A DNA stretch of 64,000 nucleotides from an uncultured Clostridium sp. (GTDB lineage Bacteria > Bacillota > Clostridia > Lachnospirales > Lachnospiraceae). The notes under the pieces are model-generated. The model worked only from the letters and a program-made list of their open reading frames with translations. It made no database searches and had not been told where the DNA came from. This document shows positions 7,669-16,832 of this stretch, one piece after another. Each line of letters starts with the position of its first letter. Position 1 is the first letter of the stretch. The translations under genes were made by a program, and so were the position numbers. The DNA is taken from contig CAMWYJ010000014.1 of the NCBI GenBank assembly GCA_947178445.1, positions 1-64,000 of the forward strand, read 5' to 3'.

Positions 7669-9542
7669 ATAAGCTTATCATAAACCTCATTCATAACAGA
7701 AATAATCTTACATGCCAGATTATATCCCTGCTGATACATAACAAGACTTGCCGCCTCCTCATTCGTATCAACAGACGAAATTGAAAGTCTCTGGTTATCA
7801 ATCACAGTTGCCACTTCTTCCATATTATCTGCAAAAGAACTGTATTTTTGAATATCAACTGCCAGTGACGTCGTGACAGACTGTAAAAACTGTGCCACAG
7901 TACCCTGAGAATACATATTGCGGTCATCAAATCCCGCAATTATCTTCTCCAAAACACCCTTTGCATCCAAATCGCCCTGTGCAATATCATTCTCGTAGGA
8001 TACAACCACTTTGTTTTGGTCTGCCTTTACAGTCTGATTAACAGACCAGTTAAGGGCTGTCAACCTATAATAGCTGGAATCACTGGAAAGTAATTTGGTA
8101 GGTGCCGGCGTACCTTCCGGTGCCGTCAGCACAAAATCTTTTCCTGTCAAATCCATTGCCGTAAAAAAGTCTAAACCTTTATCGCCATTTGCATCCACAC
8201 CTGTTGTGAATATATCATTCATATGATTTGACAGTACTCTCACAAACTCATTTAACTCTGTCATATAATATGGGATTCCCTTACAGTCAATCGCTTCACC
8301 CATACTGGCTGGTCTGCCTTTATCGATGCCCTCGTTAAGCTGTGCAGGTTCCCGTTTTCCTGTTTCTGAAATAACCGTCAGATTCTTAAACACAAAATTA
8401 TTGAGTTTCCCATCTGCATCATACTCTGCTTCCCAGCCCTCATAATAATATTCCTTACAGTTTAAGGTAATAACACCCTCCATTGGAAGGTTCAGTTTAT
8501 CAACACCAATCCCATTATCTAACTTGATGGTTGCAATCGAACCATTTGTGGTTCCCATCTCCATGCTCTCAATTGTTCCTGAAAACGGATTAAAATTATT
8601 ACCATCCCGAACCTCAAACAATCCTTTTATCCGACCGGAAACATTACTTGAATTAAAATCAAACCGCTCTCCTAAGGAACCGTTTAATCCAACCCAGTAT
8701 ACGTCATACAAACCGTTAATATCACTTTGGTTGACTTTTTCTTCTCTTGCTGCTACCTTAAGCTGCTTACACTCCATATCATCCACAAGCAGTGTTCCAC
8801 CAATCCGCACTTCATATGTAGTGGCACCAGAATCCTCCGCGTCCGGACCTTCTCCATATTTGATTGGGTTCTCTATAATAGTAACATTTACAAGTTCTGA
8901 TAACTGATCCACCAACAGCTCTCTCTGGTCTCTCAAATCATTGGCATTACCATACCGTGTCTCAATATTCCGAATCTCCTGATTCAATGTAAAAATCTGG
9001 GTTGAAATAGAATTAATCGTATCCACATGGAGCGCAATCTCATTATTGATATCCTCCTGGGTATTCTGATAATTTGTTGCCACCTCATTGATCAAATCCG
9101 TAAAATTGCCGGCTGCCTGTGTAAAAGCGGTACGATATGTTGCATTTGCCGGGCTTGAAGCCAGATTCTGCAATGCCCCATTTAACTGCGCTAAAATTTT
9201 AGTATAACCGGTCTCTGACTTCTGTTCATTCAAATAAGTTTCAAGCTGCTTCAACTGTTCGTTAATTCCATAATATTCATTAAGGGAAGATGCTGCCGAA
9301 CGGTATTTTGTATCGTAATATATGTTACGAAGCTGTGTAATCCCTGTCGTCTGCACACCTGTACCCATCATTCCGTAAGAGCTTCTCACCCGAAGTGCCG
9401 GAGCTGCTTTCGAAAGCACCTGTTGTCTGGAATATCCGGTTACATCTGCATTTGAAATATTATGTGCCGTTGTGTTAAGCGTTGCCTGATAGTAATTAAT
9501 TCCAGACACACCTGTATTTAATCCTAAAAATGTTGATGGCAT
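7653..9542 (-). CDS. flgK: Flagellar hook-filament junction protein FlgK (HAP1), copy 1
   Basis: FlgK forms the first junction ring on the hook. The 629-residue product carries the rod/hook/HAP N-terminal signature (NTTAHNISNADVTGYSRQQV, residues about 23-42) and a C-terminal D0 helix (DTNEEAASLVMYQQGYNLACKIISVM). It differs strongly in the middle from its tandem neighbour at 9561-11381, so the pair is an old duplication rather than a recent copy. The two genes are 18 bp apart and likely co-transcribed. Confidence 0.93.
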   Translation of the reverse strand: MPSTFLGLNTGVSGINYYQATLNTTAHNISNADVTGYSRQQVLSKAAPALRVRSSYGMMGTGVQTTGITQLRNIYYDTKYRSAASSLNEYYGINEQLKQLETYLNEQKSETGYTKILAQLNGALQNLASSPANATYRTAFTQAAGNFTDLINEVATNYQNTQEDINNEIALHVDTINSISTQIFTLNQEIRNIETRYGNANDLRDQRELLVDQLSELVNVTIIENPIKYGEGPDAEDSGATTYEVRIGGTLLVDDMECKQLKVAAREEKVNQSDINGLYDVYWVGLNGSLGERFDFNSSNVSGRIKGLFEVRDGNNFNPFSGTIESMEMGTTNGSIATIKLDNGIGVDKLNLPMEGVITLNCKEYYYEGWEAEYDADGKLNNFVFKNLTVISETGKREPAQLNEGIDKGRPASMGEAIDCKGIPYYMTELNEFVRVLSNHMNDIFTTGVDANGDKGLDFFTAMDLTGKDFVLTAPEGTPAPTKLLSSDSSYYRLTALNWSVNQTVKADQNKVVVSYENDIAQGDLDAKGVLEKIIAGFDDRNMYSQGTVAQFLQSVTTSLAVDIQKYSSFADNMEEVATVIDNQRLSISSVDTNEEAASLVMYQQGYNLACKIISVMNEVYDKLINQTG

Positions 9543-9560
9543 CTACTCTCACACCCTTTC

Positions 9561-11381
9561 TCATCCGCCAAGCTTATTAATCAAATGCTCTACCATCTCT
9601 GAAACCACTGTAAAGTATCTTGAAGATGCATTATATCCTTGTTGGAATTTTATCAAATTCGCAAGTTCCTCATCTGTCGATACTCCAACTACTGTCTGCC
9701 GCTGGTTATCAATCTCCTGAACCGACTGATTCTGGGATTCAGCAATTCCTGCATATGTCTTACCCTTATTTGCAAAATCTGCAACAAACTCTTTGTAATA
9801 ACCCATGTAATCTGTTGTAAACAAACTGTTCGGTCCAAGTGTTCCAATCTTTTCATTCCAGATCTGAATCAGCTGGTCTGCTACATCCTGTAATTCCTCC
9901 TGCTGCAAATTCGTAAGCGGCAGCAAGCTTGGATTTTTGGTCAGTTCATCATTTACCTCTAAATTGCCAAGAGTGTAAAGTGACAAAACATCATTCTTAT
10001 TTTCCTCGTTATATACCTGTACGGTAGCTTCCGTTCCATCTGCAAGCGTTACAGTCTGTTCCGTGTATCTCGAACGATTCGAACGGACAAATAATTCCGT
10101 TCCCTGCACTTTATTTTCTTCACCCATTCCATAACCGGCTTTTTCCTCATCCAGAACATAAATTGTACTTCCATCCTGCAGGGTAATCTCCTTGTTCGGG
10201 CAAAGAACATCATTAATCCTTGTCACAATACCATGTATCAATTGGTCGAACTGTGCAATAATATTACTTACTGTATATGGCTCCAAATATGTATTATAAT
10301 ATTCCCGATCCTTTACAAACTGTTCATAATCCGTCTGATACTGCCCATAGTCTATTTGATACTGGGCAAGTGCATCATTATATTCATCTTCAGAGGCATA
10401 CTCTGCACGCACCGGTTTCATCGGCGACTTCGGTGCAATCGGAATATCTGTATAATCCGGTATCCAGTCGCCTCTCGACATCATAATGCCCTTCAACGAC
10501 CCGACATCATTTCCATTATCGGAACTCGGAACCCTATCCAGTGAAAATACATCATCCTGGTCATCTGCCCAAACCGGCTTTAAATATTCACAGGAATCAC
10601 TGACTTGGGCGGTTTCCATTTTATATACACGATCCATACTGACTAATGCCCGGCGCTCTGCATACACATCCACCTGTCCATCATGGTTCTCCTTATAGGA
10701 AATAGAAATCAGTCCTCCCAGCTCATCTAATGCTGCATCACGCAAATCTCTATAGTCATTCGCGCTTTCTATACCTGCTGCCTCTACCATCTGAATCTTA
10801 TCATTCAACTCATAAATAGTATCTGCCAGCTCATTGATCCGGGTTACCTGATCCTTAATCTCTTTATTCAAATTCATCTGATAAGTAGTAAGCTGGTTGT
10901 AAATCTTATTTGCCTGATCAATAAATGTTACTGCACTGGCAATATATGTGCTTCTTGGAACAATATTGTTGGATTCCTTCTGCAGCTCCTGTGCTGCCGT
11001 CCACAAATTCTTCATATACATACGGAAGCTGCTGGTATCTTCCTCTTGAAAAGTCTCACCAAAATAATTCTGTATTTCCTTTACCACATCATATTTCGTC
11101 TGGTAAAACTCTTCCCGCCCAAATTCTTCTCTATATGCGGTATCCAAAAAACGATCCCTCACAAGGCGGACATCCTGAATCCTCGTTCCAAGACCTGCCT
11201 GGTTTCTTCCAAACGCAGTATTACCAAGTCTTGTATACATCATATCCGAAAGAAGAATCTGCTGTCTGGAATATTTATCATTTCCCGCATTTGTAATATT
11301 ATGTGCTGTTGTATTAAGTGCATATTGATGGGACTGCATGCCGGATACTCCGACATAAAAATTACCCATTGTTCCTGACAT
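9561..11381 (-). CDS. flgK: Flagellar hook-filament junction protein FlgK (HAP1), copy 2
   Basis: This is a second FlgK-family gene, upstream in the same operon. The 606-residue protein has the N-terminal signature NTTAHNITNAGNDKYSRQQI (about residues 25-44) and a C-terminal D0 helix (VSTDEELANLIKFQQGYNASSRYFTVV). Its central domain includes a Pro/Tyr-rich stretch near residues 315-360. GAAAGGAGAAATAAT precedes the ATG. Whether both copies occupy the same ring, or each pairs with one of the two flagellins in this window, cannot be told from sequence. Confidence 0.92.
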   Translation of the reverse strand: MSGTMGNFYVGVSGMQSHQYALNTTAHNITNAGNDKYSRQQILLSDMMYTRLGNTAFGRNQAGLGTRIQDVRLVRDRFLDTAYREEFGREEFYQTKYDVVKEIQNYFGETFQEEDTSSFRMYMKNLWTAAQELQKESNNIVPRSTYIASAVTFIDQANKIYNQLTTYQMNLNKEIKDQVTRINELADTIYELNDKIQMVEAAGIESANDYRDLRDAALDELGGLISISYKENHDGQVDVYAERRALVSMDRVYKMETAQVSDSCEYLKPVWADDQDDVFSLDRVPSSDNGNDVGSLKGIMMSRGDWIPDYTDIPIAPKSPMKPVRAEYASEDEYNDALAQYQIDYGQYQTDYEQFVKDREYYNTYLEPYTVSNIIAQFDQLIHGIVTRINDVLCPNKEITLQDGSTIYVLDEEKAGYGMGEENKVQGTELFVRSNRSRYTEQTVTLADGTEATVQVYNEENKNDVLSLYTLGNLEVNDELTKNPSLLPLTNLQQEELQDVADQLIQIWNEKIGTLGPNSLFTTDYMGYYKEFVADFANKGKTYAGIAESQNQSVQEIDNQRQTVVGVSTDEELANLIKFQQGYNASSRYFTVVSEMVEHLINKLGG

Positions 11382-11402
11382 ATTATTTCTCCTTTCTATC
11401 TA

Positions 11403-11918
11403 TCACTGCTTCGTATCAAAGGAGGAACTGCCTCCCCCAAGCGTTGCACCACTATATGATCCTTTGTTATAATTTGCCGTCTCCGGCGCCTGATTCATAG
11501 ACTGAAGCAGGTTGATGGAATACTCTGTCATTTCCAACGACTGCTGCAATAAATCCCGGTTATGCATACTTACCTGTTTCAATTCTTCAACCTGTTTTAA
11601 CATCTTGTCTCTTACAATAATTAAAGGATGCTGAAACTCCGGCTGTTTCTCCATCAACGTAATGACTTCCGAAACAGTAATCGTCTTCGCATCCTTGCCT
11701 AATACTGTTGCAATCTCAGAAAGTGACTGGTCTCTTTTATGTGACACTGATGTTATCCGGTCAACAATCGCCTGCTCTCTCGCATTGGCCTCCTGAAGCC
11801 TCTCCAATTCATTCGCCACAATTACCGGTGTTTTTGCCATCGACTCCTTCGTGAGCTCTTCATACAGACTGCTCTCTTCCTCCAGAGTCGCAATCAAATT
11901 CTCAATTAAGCTAGCCAT
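11403..11918 (-). CDS. flgN: Flagellar export chaperone FlgN
   Basis: FlgN binds FlgK and FlgL in the cytoplasm before export. The 171-residue product is helical (a long coiled coil to about residue 145) and ends in a Gly/Ser-rich tail. Position directly upstream of flgK and downstream of flgM is the standard flgM-flgN-flgK order. The ATG at 11918 is chosen over one six codons upstream because AAAGGAG sits 6 bases before it. Confidence 0.85.
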   Translation of the reverse strand: MASLIENLIATLEEESSLYEELTKESMAKTPVIVANELERLQEANAREQAIVDRITSVSHKRDQSLSEIATVLGKDAKTITVSEVITLMEKQPEFQHPLIIVRDKMLKQVEELKQVSMHNRDLLQQSLEMTEYSINLLQSMNQAPETANYNKGSYSGATLGGGSSSFDTKQ

Positions 11919-11950
11919 CTGATTCTCCTTTACCAATCAAATGTCCTAAG

Positions 11951-11975
11951 CCTCGGAAGCACAAACACTTCCGAG
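11951..11975 (-). other. Intercistronic hairpin between flgM and flgN
   Basis: A perfect 8-bp stem (CTCGGAAG/CTTCCGAG) with an 8-base loop starts just after the flgM stop codon. It has no following T-tract. It could stabilise or attenuate the message and so uncouple anti-sigma factor from chaperone expression. Confidence 0.45.
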
Positions 11976-11976
11976 A

Positions 11977-12264
11977 CTAAAAGGATTTCTCATCATATGC
12001 TGCCATAATCTTATCTGCAAAGCTCTCTGCACTCACTTGATAGGTACCATTTGCAATGCTTGCACGAAGTGCATTTACTTTATCCTGCCGTACATCCGGT
12101 ACAGAATTAAGTGCATTCTTTGCTATCTGCATGTCTTTTCCGACTGAGGAAAAAGATACCTGGTCTAATGTTGACGAAGCGTCTGCCTGATTAGAGTTAT
12201 ATTTCTGCTTTACTGGCTGATTGCCGTATACCTGGGCAATCTGGTTATACATACCAATTCTCAT
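11977..12264 (-). CDS. flgM: Anti-sigma-28 factor FlgM
   Basis: FlgM binds and inhibits the flagellar sigma factor until it is exported through the finished hook. The 95-residue protein has a disordered N-terminus. Its C-terminal sigma-binding part includes DVRQDKVNALRASIANGTYQ and ends SAESFADKIMAAY, matching the family. It is the first gene after a sigma-28-like promoter, which forms the expected feedback loop. GAGGATGATGAGCG precedes the ATG. Confidence 0.93.
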   Translation of the reverse strand: MRIGMYNQIAQVYGNQPVKQKYNSNQADASSTLDQVSFSSVGKDMQIAKNALNSVPDVRQDKVNALRASIANGTYQVSAESFADKIMAAYDEKSF

Positions 12265-12349
12265 CGCTCATCATCCTCCTTAAAATACCACTTAGGTGAC
12301 CCACCCATGGCAATCTGTTATAAACCCTTCATTAATAGGTTCATTAAAT

Positions 12350-12376
12350 ATATCGGTTTCTTTTTCCAAAACATTA
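12350..12376 (-). promoter_or_regulatory. Sigma-28-like promoter of flgM-flgN-flgK operon
   Basis: Minus strand: TAAT, a 16-bp spacer and CCGATAT, about 85 bp before the flgM start and downstream of the YvyF-type gene. This would make flgM autoregulated through the sigma factor it inhibits. Confidence 0.65.
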
Positions 12377-12410
12377 TAGATAATTTAAATTTTGTTATAA
12401 AAAGCAAACC

Positions 12411-12812
12411 CTACCGGTCTAAATATCTGATTTTTGCTGCTTCTCTGTGCTTCTTTGCCACAATAGAGTCATCAACCTTATACATATCATTCATTGTACC
12501 AACAAGCTTATCCTTGCATTCCTGGCAATAGCGTCCACTCCTGATTATCTTTCCACAGCTCTCACAATCAAGTCCCACTCCAGAATCCTCTGAAAACGCA
12601 AGACGCTCTTCACGAATCCAACGACGGATCTGGTTCGAACTGACATCATTTGCTTTCGCAACCTCATTGATACCCTCTTTCGGATTTTCCCTGATATATT
12701 CTTTTACCTCAATAAACTTTAATTCTAATGCATCCTTACAAGCACCACAGATGGATGGTCCTGTCAAATAATTAAATAATCTCTTACATTGCTTACATGT
12801 TCTAACTTCCAT
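12411..12812 (-). CDS. yvyF: Flagellar operon protein, YvyF/TIGR03826-like zinc-ribbon/HTH protein
   Basis: The 133-residue protein has a zinc-ribbon (CKQC ... CGAC, residues 6-27), a central helix-turn-helix-like segment (GINEVAKANDVSSNQIRRWIREE), and a second cysteine cluster (CESC ... CQEC, about 86-103). This arrangement and the position between comFC and flgM match YvyF of B. subtilis, a conserved flagellar-operon protein of poorly defined role. GAGGAGGATAAAAATT before the ATG at 12812 decides the start over an upstream in-frame ATG. Confidence 0.82.
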   Translation of the reverse strand: MEVRTCKQCKRLFNYLTGPSICGACKDALELKFIEVKEYIRENPKEGINEVAKANDVSSNQIRRWIREERLAFSEDSGVGLDCESCGKIIRSGRYCQECKDKLVGTMNDMYKVDDSIVAKKHREAAKIRYLDR

Positions 12813-12833
12813 AATTTTTATCCTCCTCTTCAT

Positions 12834-13556
12834 TCACCCAGCATATCCTTTTCCAATCGCTACACTGATATAATATACTTCTTCTGTTCCTGCCCCTAAT
12901 AAAACCTCTGTGCAGGATTCAATCGTTGCCCCTGATGTATAAATATCATCCACAAGCAGGACTCTTTTTAATTTTATCGCATTCACGTCTAATTGGAAAG
13001 CATTTTTTAAATTTTTCATGCGTTTCTTGTCATCCAATTCTTTTTGAGGACTTGTCTCCACTACCCGCAGCAGTTGTTTTTTGTACACTGGAATACCAAT
13101 TCGCTTCGAAAATGCCTCTGCTAGTAGCTGTGCCTGGTTATATCCTCGCACTTTTCGCTTATGGGGATGTAACGGGACCGGAACCAAGCCGTCAATATTG
13201 AGCCTCTTTATCATTTTCCCATAATACCTGTCCATACATTCCGCAAAAAATATGGCATAATCCCGCTGGTTTTTGTATTTAAAGTCATATAATGCCGACT
13301 TTAAAGGTTCTTCATAAAAAAATACAGGAAACCCACACTTATAGCTTTTGGGCACAACCATACAGTCCATACAGTATTCCTCTTCTTTTACTTCCAATGT
13401 TTTTCCACATTTCATACAATGCGGCGCTTCTACTTTCCGAAGCTTTTTTAGACAATCCGGGCAAGCCCGATTCCCCTGGTAACGCTGTACCTGTCCGCAA
13501 AACGGACAACAATGTGGATAAATCAAATCTAATAAGTTATTTTTTATTTTATACAC
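12834..13556 (-). CDS. comFC: ComF family phosphoribosyltransferase-like protein (ComFC)
   Basis: ComFC assists DNA uptake during natural transformation in Bacillus. Here, as there, it precedes yvyF-flgM. The 240-residue protein starts with a four-cysteine zinc finger (CPFC ... CPDC, residues 17-36) and a second pair of CxxC motifs (CMKC, CMDC). It ends with a phosphoribosyltransferase fold carrying the PRPP loop VLLVDDIYTSGAT (about 205-217). No comFA helicase gene is adjacent; recD2 lies upstream instead. Confidence 0.88.
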   Translation of the reverse strand: MYKIKNNLLDLIYPHCCPFCGQVQRYQGNRACPDCLKKLRKVEAPHCMKCGKTLEVKEEEYCMDCMVVPKSYKCGFPVFFYEEPLKSALYDFKYKNQRDYAIFFAECMDRYYGKMIKRLNIDGLVPVPLHPHKRKVRGYNQAQLLAEAFSKRIGIPVYKKQLLRVVETSPQKELDDKKRMKNLKNAFQLDVNAIKLKRVLLVDDIYTSGATIESCTEVLLGAGTEEVYYISVAIGKGYAG

Positions 13557-13622
13557 CCCTTATCTTCAAGTATTCACATTTATTTTGGTATTCTCCCGCT
13601 TTAAATATGCATCAAACATATT

Positions 13623-15911
13623 TCAACCGCTAAAATCCAGCTCTTGTAATCTCTCAGAGAGAGAGGAATACCTTTTCTGCTCATCATTATTTTGAATCAT
13701 ACTCTCTACCAGATGCCCATTTCCCACAATAACAACACACTGCTTTGCTCTGGTTACTGCTGTATATAACAAATTTCTTGTAAGTAAAACTCTCGGTCCG
13801 GAAAGCAGCGGCATCACTACAGCCGGATACTCGCTACCCTGGGATTTATGTATGGTAATCGCATACGACAGCTCAAGTTCATCCAACAGATTGTACGGAT
13901 AATGAACCTCTTTATCATCATCAAACAACACGACAATCTCTTCATTGTAATCATCAATTTCCCGGATGATACCCATGTCACCATTGAAAACACCAACACC
14001 CTCTTCCACCTTGAATCTCCCCTTTGGGCTATAAACGCACCACTCCAGCTTATAGTTATTACGAATCTGCATGACCTTGTCACCTTCACGGAAAATCATG
14101 CCATTGTTTCGTTCTTTTTCTTTTTTTCTTTCATTCGGAGGATTCAGCACCTTCTGAAGAGATATATTTAAATTGTCAACACCCAGTTCCCCATTTCGCA
14201 TTGGTGTCAGCACCTGGATTTCCTTTCCATCACATCCCACATAAGGCGGCAGTTTTCTTGTCAAAAGCTGTCCTGCTTCCGCAATGATATCCCTTGTATT
14301 CTGTCTTGGCAAATAAAAAAAATCCTTGTTCTTATTATCCATTCTGATTGGTTCGCCCTTGTTAATCTTATGTGCATTTTCGACAATAGTGCTTCCTGCC
14401 TCCTGTCGAAAAATCTTATTAAGGGACACCACCGGCACACAGCCAGAATGAATCATATCCTTCAACACATTACCGGCACCAACTGACGGAAGCTGGTTTT
14501 CATCACCCACCAAAATAAGGTGCGTTCCCGGTATAATTGCCTGTAGCAGTGCATGCATCAAAGATAAGTCCACCATTGACATTTCATCAATAATTACGAC
14601 ATCTGTCTCTAATGGATTTGATGCATTTCTCTCAAACCGGATTTCACTATTACCTGTCTCTTCGGACACACCACCGCTCAATTCCAGCAGCCGGTGGATC
14701 GTCTGTGCCTTATAACCTGTAGTCTCCGACATACGCTTCGCCGCACGACCGGTCGGTGCTGCAAGCATAAGCTCGATTCCCTCCAGCTCAAAATATTTAA
14801 TAATTGCATTAATTGTAGTAGTCTTCCCAGTACCCGGTCCACCTGTAATCACTAAAAGCCCCTGACGCGCAGCCTGGCGAACCGCCTCTTTTTGTTCTTT
14901 GGCAAGCACTATGTGCTCATTCTGTTCAATGGAACCAATGGTTTTATCAAGAGATGCATCGAAAATCCCCACAGTAGACCTGTTTTCCAAAAGCATTCTT
15001 GCTACGTCCAGCTCCCGGTGGTAATGACTGGATGTATATACAATTACCTCCCCATCCTTTTCCCGGAAAACCACCTTTCCCTCTACCTGCAAATTCATAA
15101 GCTGTGTCTTAATCACCTGCTCCTCCACAGCAAATGCATTCTCATAGCCATAATTCTCCGTCTCAGCATCCCCATTACTCTTTGCAAGCAGTTGTCTTGT
15201 CCAACTTATAAGCAGACTCTTTGGCAGATAAATATGCCCTAATCCTGTAGCCTGATTCAGTGTATAAATAAGAGCCGCACGGACACGAAAATCAGATTGC
15301 AGTCCAATGCCAGCCTTCATTGCAATTGCATCCGCTATCTTAAATCCAACACCACTGATATCCTCTGCAATCTGATATGGATTTTTCTTTACAATCGTAT
15401 ACATTTTCTGTCCGTACTCAGCAAAAATTTTCACTGCCAGACTTGGAGAAATCCCAAAGTCTGAAAGAAACATCAAAGCCTCCCGCATAGCCTGTTTTTC
15501 AATAAACTGAACTCCTATTTCATTTGCTTTGCGTTCAGAAATGCCTTTAATCTCTGCTAACCGTTCTGGTTCTTCCTCAATAATCCGAAAGGTATCCTTT
15601 CCGAATTTCTTCATAATCCGCTTTGCCATTATTTCGCCAATGCCCTTAATCACTCCGGAACCTAAATAGCGCTCCATACTGACTAAATCATCTGGCATTT
15701 TTACCTCATATTCTGAAACCTTAAACTGTATACTGTAATTTGGATGTTCTACATACTCACCTTTTGCAAGAATATACATTCCCTCTTCAATTCCAGATAA
15801 GTTGCCTACAAAAGTTTCATCTTCTCCATCATCAGTTTCTACCGCAAATACAACATATTGATTGCTCTCATTTTTATATATAATCTTTGAAACGGTTCCT
15901 TCTCTTTCCAC
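13623..15911 (-). CDS. recD2: RecD2-type ATP-dependent DNA helicase
   Basis: RecD2 is a 5'-3' SF1B helicase acting alone in RecBC-lacking bacteria, implicated in repair and fork stability. The 762-residue product has an N-terminal OB/HhH region, then Walker A GGPGTGKTT near residue 355, Walker B VVIIDEMSMVD near 440, and helicase motif VI near the end (LLYTAVTRAKQCVVIVG). A GTG start at 15911 with GGAG upstream is preferred, because an ATG 29 codons further on adds residues absent from relatives. It has no flagellar role; it is embedded between blaI-like and comFC genes. Confidence 0.88.
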   Translation of the reverse strand: MEREGTVSKIIYKNESNQYVVFAVETDDGEDETFVGNLSGIEEGMYILAKGEYVEHPNYSIQFKVSEYEVKMPDDLVSMERYLGSGVIKGIGEIMAKRIMKKFGKDTFRIIEEEPERLAEIKGISERKANEIGVQFIEKQAMREALMFLSDFGISPSLAVKIFAEYGQKMYTIVKKNPYQIAEDISGVGFKIADAIAMKAGIGLQSDFRVRAALIYTLNQATGLGHIYLPKSLLISWTRQLLAKSNGDAETENYGYENAFAVEEQVIKTQLMNLQVEGKVVFREKDGEVIVYTSSHYHRELDVARMLLENRSTVGIFDASLDKTIGSIEQNEHIVLAKEQKEAVRQAARQGLLVITGGPGTGKTTTINAIIKYFELEGIELMLAAPTGRAAKRMSETTGYKAQTIHRLLELSGGVSEETGNSEIRFERNASNPLETDVVIIDEMSMVDLSLMHALLQAIIPGTHLILVGDENQLPSVGAGNVLKDMIHSGCVPVVSLNKIFRQEAGSTIVENAHKINKGEPIRMDNKNKDFFYLPRQNTRDIIAEAGQLLTRKLPPYVGCDGKEIQVLTPMRNGELGVDNLNISLQKVLNPPNERKKEKERNNGMIFREGDKVMQIRNNYKLEWCVYSPKGRFKVEEGVGVFNGDMGIIREIDDYNEEIVVLFDDDKEVHYPYNLLDELELSYAITIHKSQGSEYPAVVMPLLSGPRVLLTRNLLYTAVTRAKQCVVIVGNGHLVESMIQNNDEQKRYSSLSERLQELDFSG

Positions 15912-16009
15912 GCCAATTCTCCAACTGTTATTTGTAAATGATTCCAAAAAAATACCCTGAAACACAAGCACCGACTGTCTGCATGTATTCCAGGGCATAT
16001 TATTCGCAA

Positions 16010-16381
16010 TTATTGTTCTGTCTTAGAGATCGCCTCATTGATATCTTCTTTTGTCAAATCCCCATTGCCCATCATCTCGGCAATAAATTCACATATATCA
16101 TTGTGATTCCAAAAACTAATGTGATGCTTATAAAGTTTCTGCTTATAAGCAGCTTCTGAAATAAGAATCTTATATGTGTAAATCTTTCCATTTCTCTGAA
16201 GTCTCAAATAATCCTTGCGAACAAGCTTTGCAAGAAACGTTGAAACCGTCTGAGGCTTCCAATCCTTACCATAATAACCATTAACTCTGTCAACTACGTC
16301 CGAAAGAACAGGCTCCTTGCGACAATCCCAGATTGACTTCATCACAAGCTCTTCACTCTCAGTTAATTTCTCAATCTTCAT
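16010..16381 (-). CDS. BlaI/MecI/CopY family transcriptional regulator
   Basis: This is a 123-residue winged-helix protein: LTESEELVMKSIWD near the start, then the recognition region (DWKPQTVSTFLAKLVRKDYL) and a wing RNGKIYTYK. That is the BlaI/MecI layout. These repressors are normally cleaved by a BlaR/MecR membrane protease encoded next to them; none is visible here. It lies 25 bp after flgJ inside a flagellar gene run, so its targets and signal are unknown. GGAGA precedes the ATG at 16381. Confidence 0.8.
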   Translation of the reverse strand: MKIEKLTESEELVMKSIWDCRKEPVLSDVVDRVNGYYGKDWKPQTVSTFLAKLVRKDYLRLQRNGKIYTYKILISEAAYKQKLYKHHISFWNHNDICEFIAEMMGNGDLTKEDINEAISKTEQ

Positions 16382-16406
16382 AGTCCGTCTCCATTTCTTT
16401 AAATTC

Positions 16407-16748
16407 TTATATACCATAGTTTCTTTTCATTTGTTCGAAGAGTTGGTTCGCTAACCCAATCCCTTCTCCCTGGTTTGCAGCCTCTTTGGCATATGCCTGT
16501 ATCTGCATATCTCCAAAATATTCCATATACTGGTTCGTGCTGCTGGATTCATCATCATCTGCTTTCATAATGGTTTTCTCCATTCCCTTGTAAATCTGTT
16601 CGATAAAATATGCTTCAAACTCTTTACAAGCAGATAACAATTGCTCCTCTGTTGCATTTTTGTCCACTTTATTCAAAGTGTTCTCCAATGCATTGGCCGA
16701 TGCTTTAGAGGCATTAGCATAATAATCACTTGTGTTAATTCCTGTCAT
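16407..16748 (-). CDS. flgJ: Rod-binding protein FlgJ, N-terminal domain only
   Basis: This 113-residue protein matches the rod-capping domain of FlgJ (LLSACKEFEAYFIEQIYKGM, then MEYFGDMQIQAYAKEAANQGEGIGLANQLFEQM). It has no muramidase domain, as is usual outside Proteobacteria. GGAGGTGGAGGTAGAT precedes the ATG at 16748; an upstream TTG is less likely. It follows flgG by about 85 bp, fitting a role in rod assembly across the wall. Confidence 0.88.
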   Translation of the reverse strand: MTGINTSDYYANASKASANALENTLNKVDKNATEEQLLSACKEFEAYFIEQIYKGMEKTIMKADDDESSSTNQYMEYFGDMQIQAYAKEAANQGEGIGLANQLFEQMKRNYGI

Positions 16749-16832
16749 ATCTACCTCCACCTCCAAAAGTATCTATACTATAGATATCATATCTAAGGAA
16801 TATTGTCAATATCATAAATCTTAATTTTGCAA

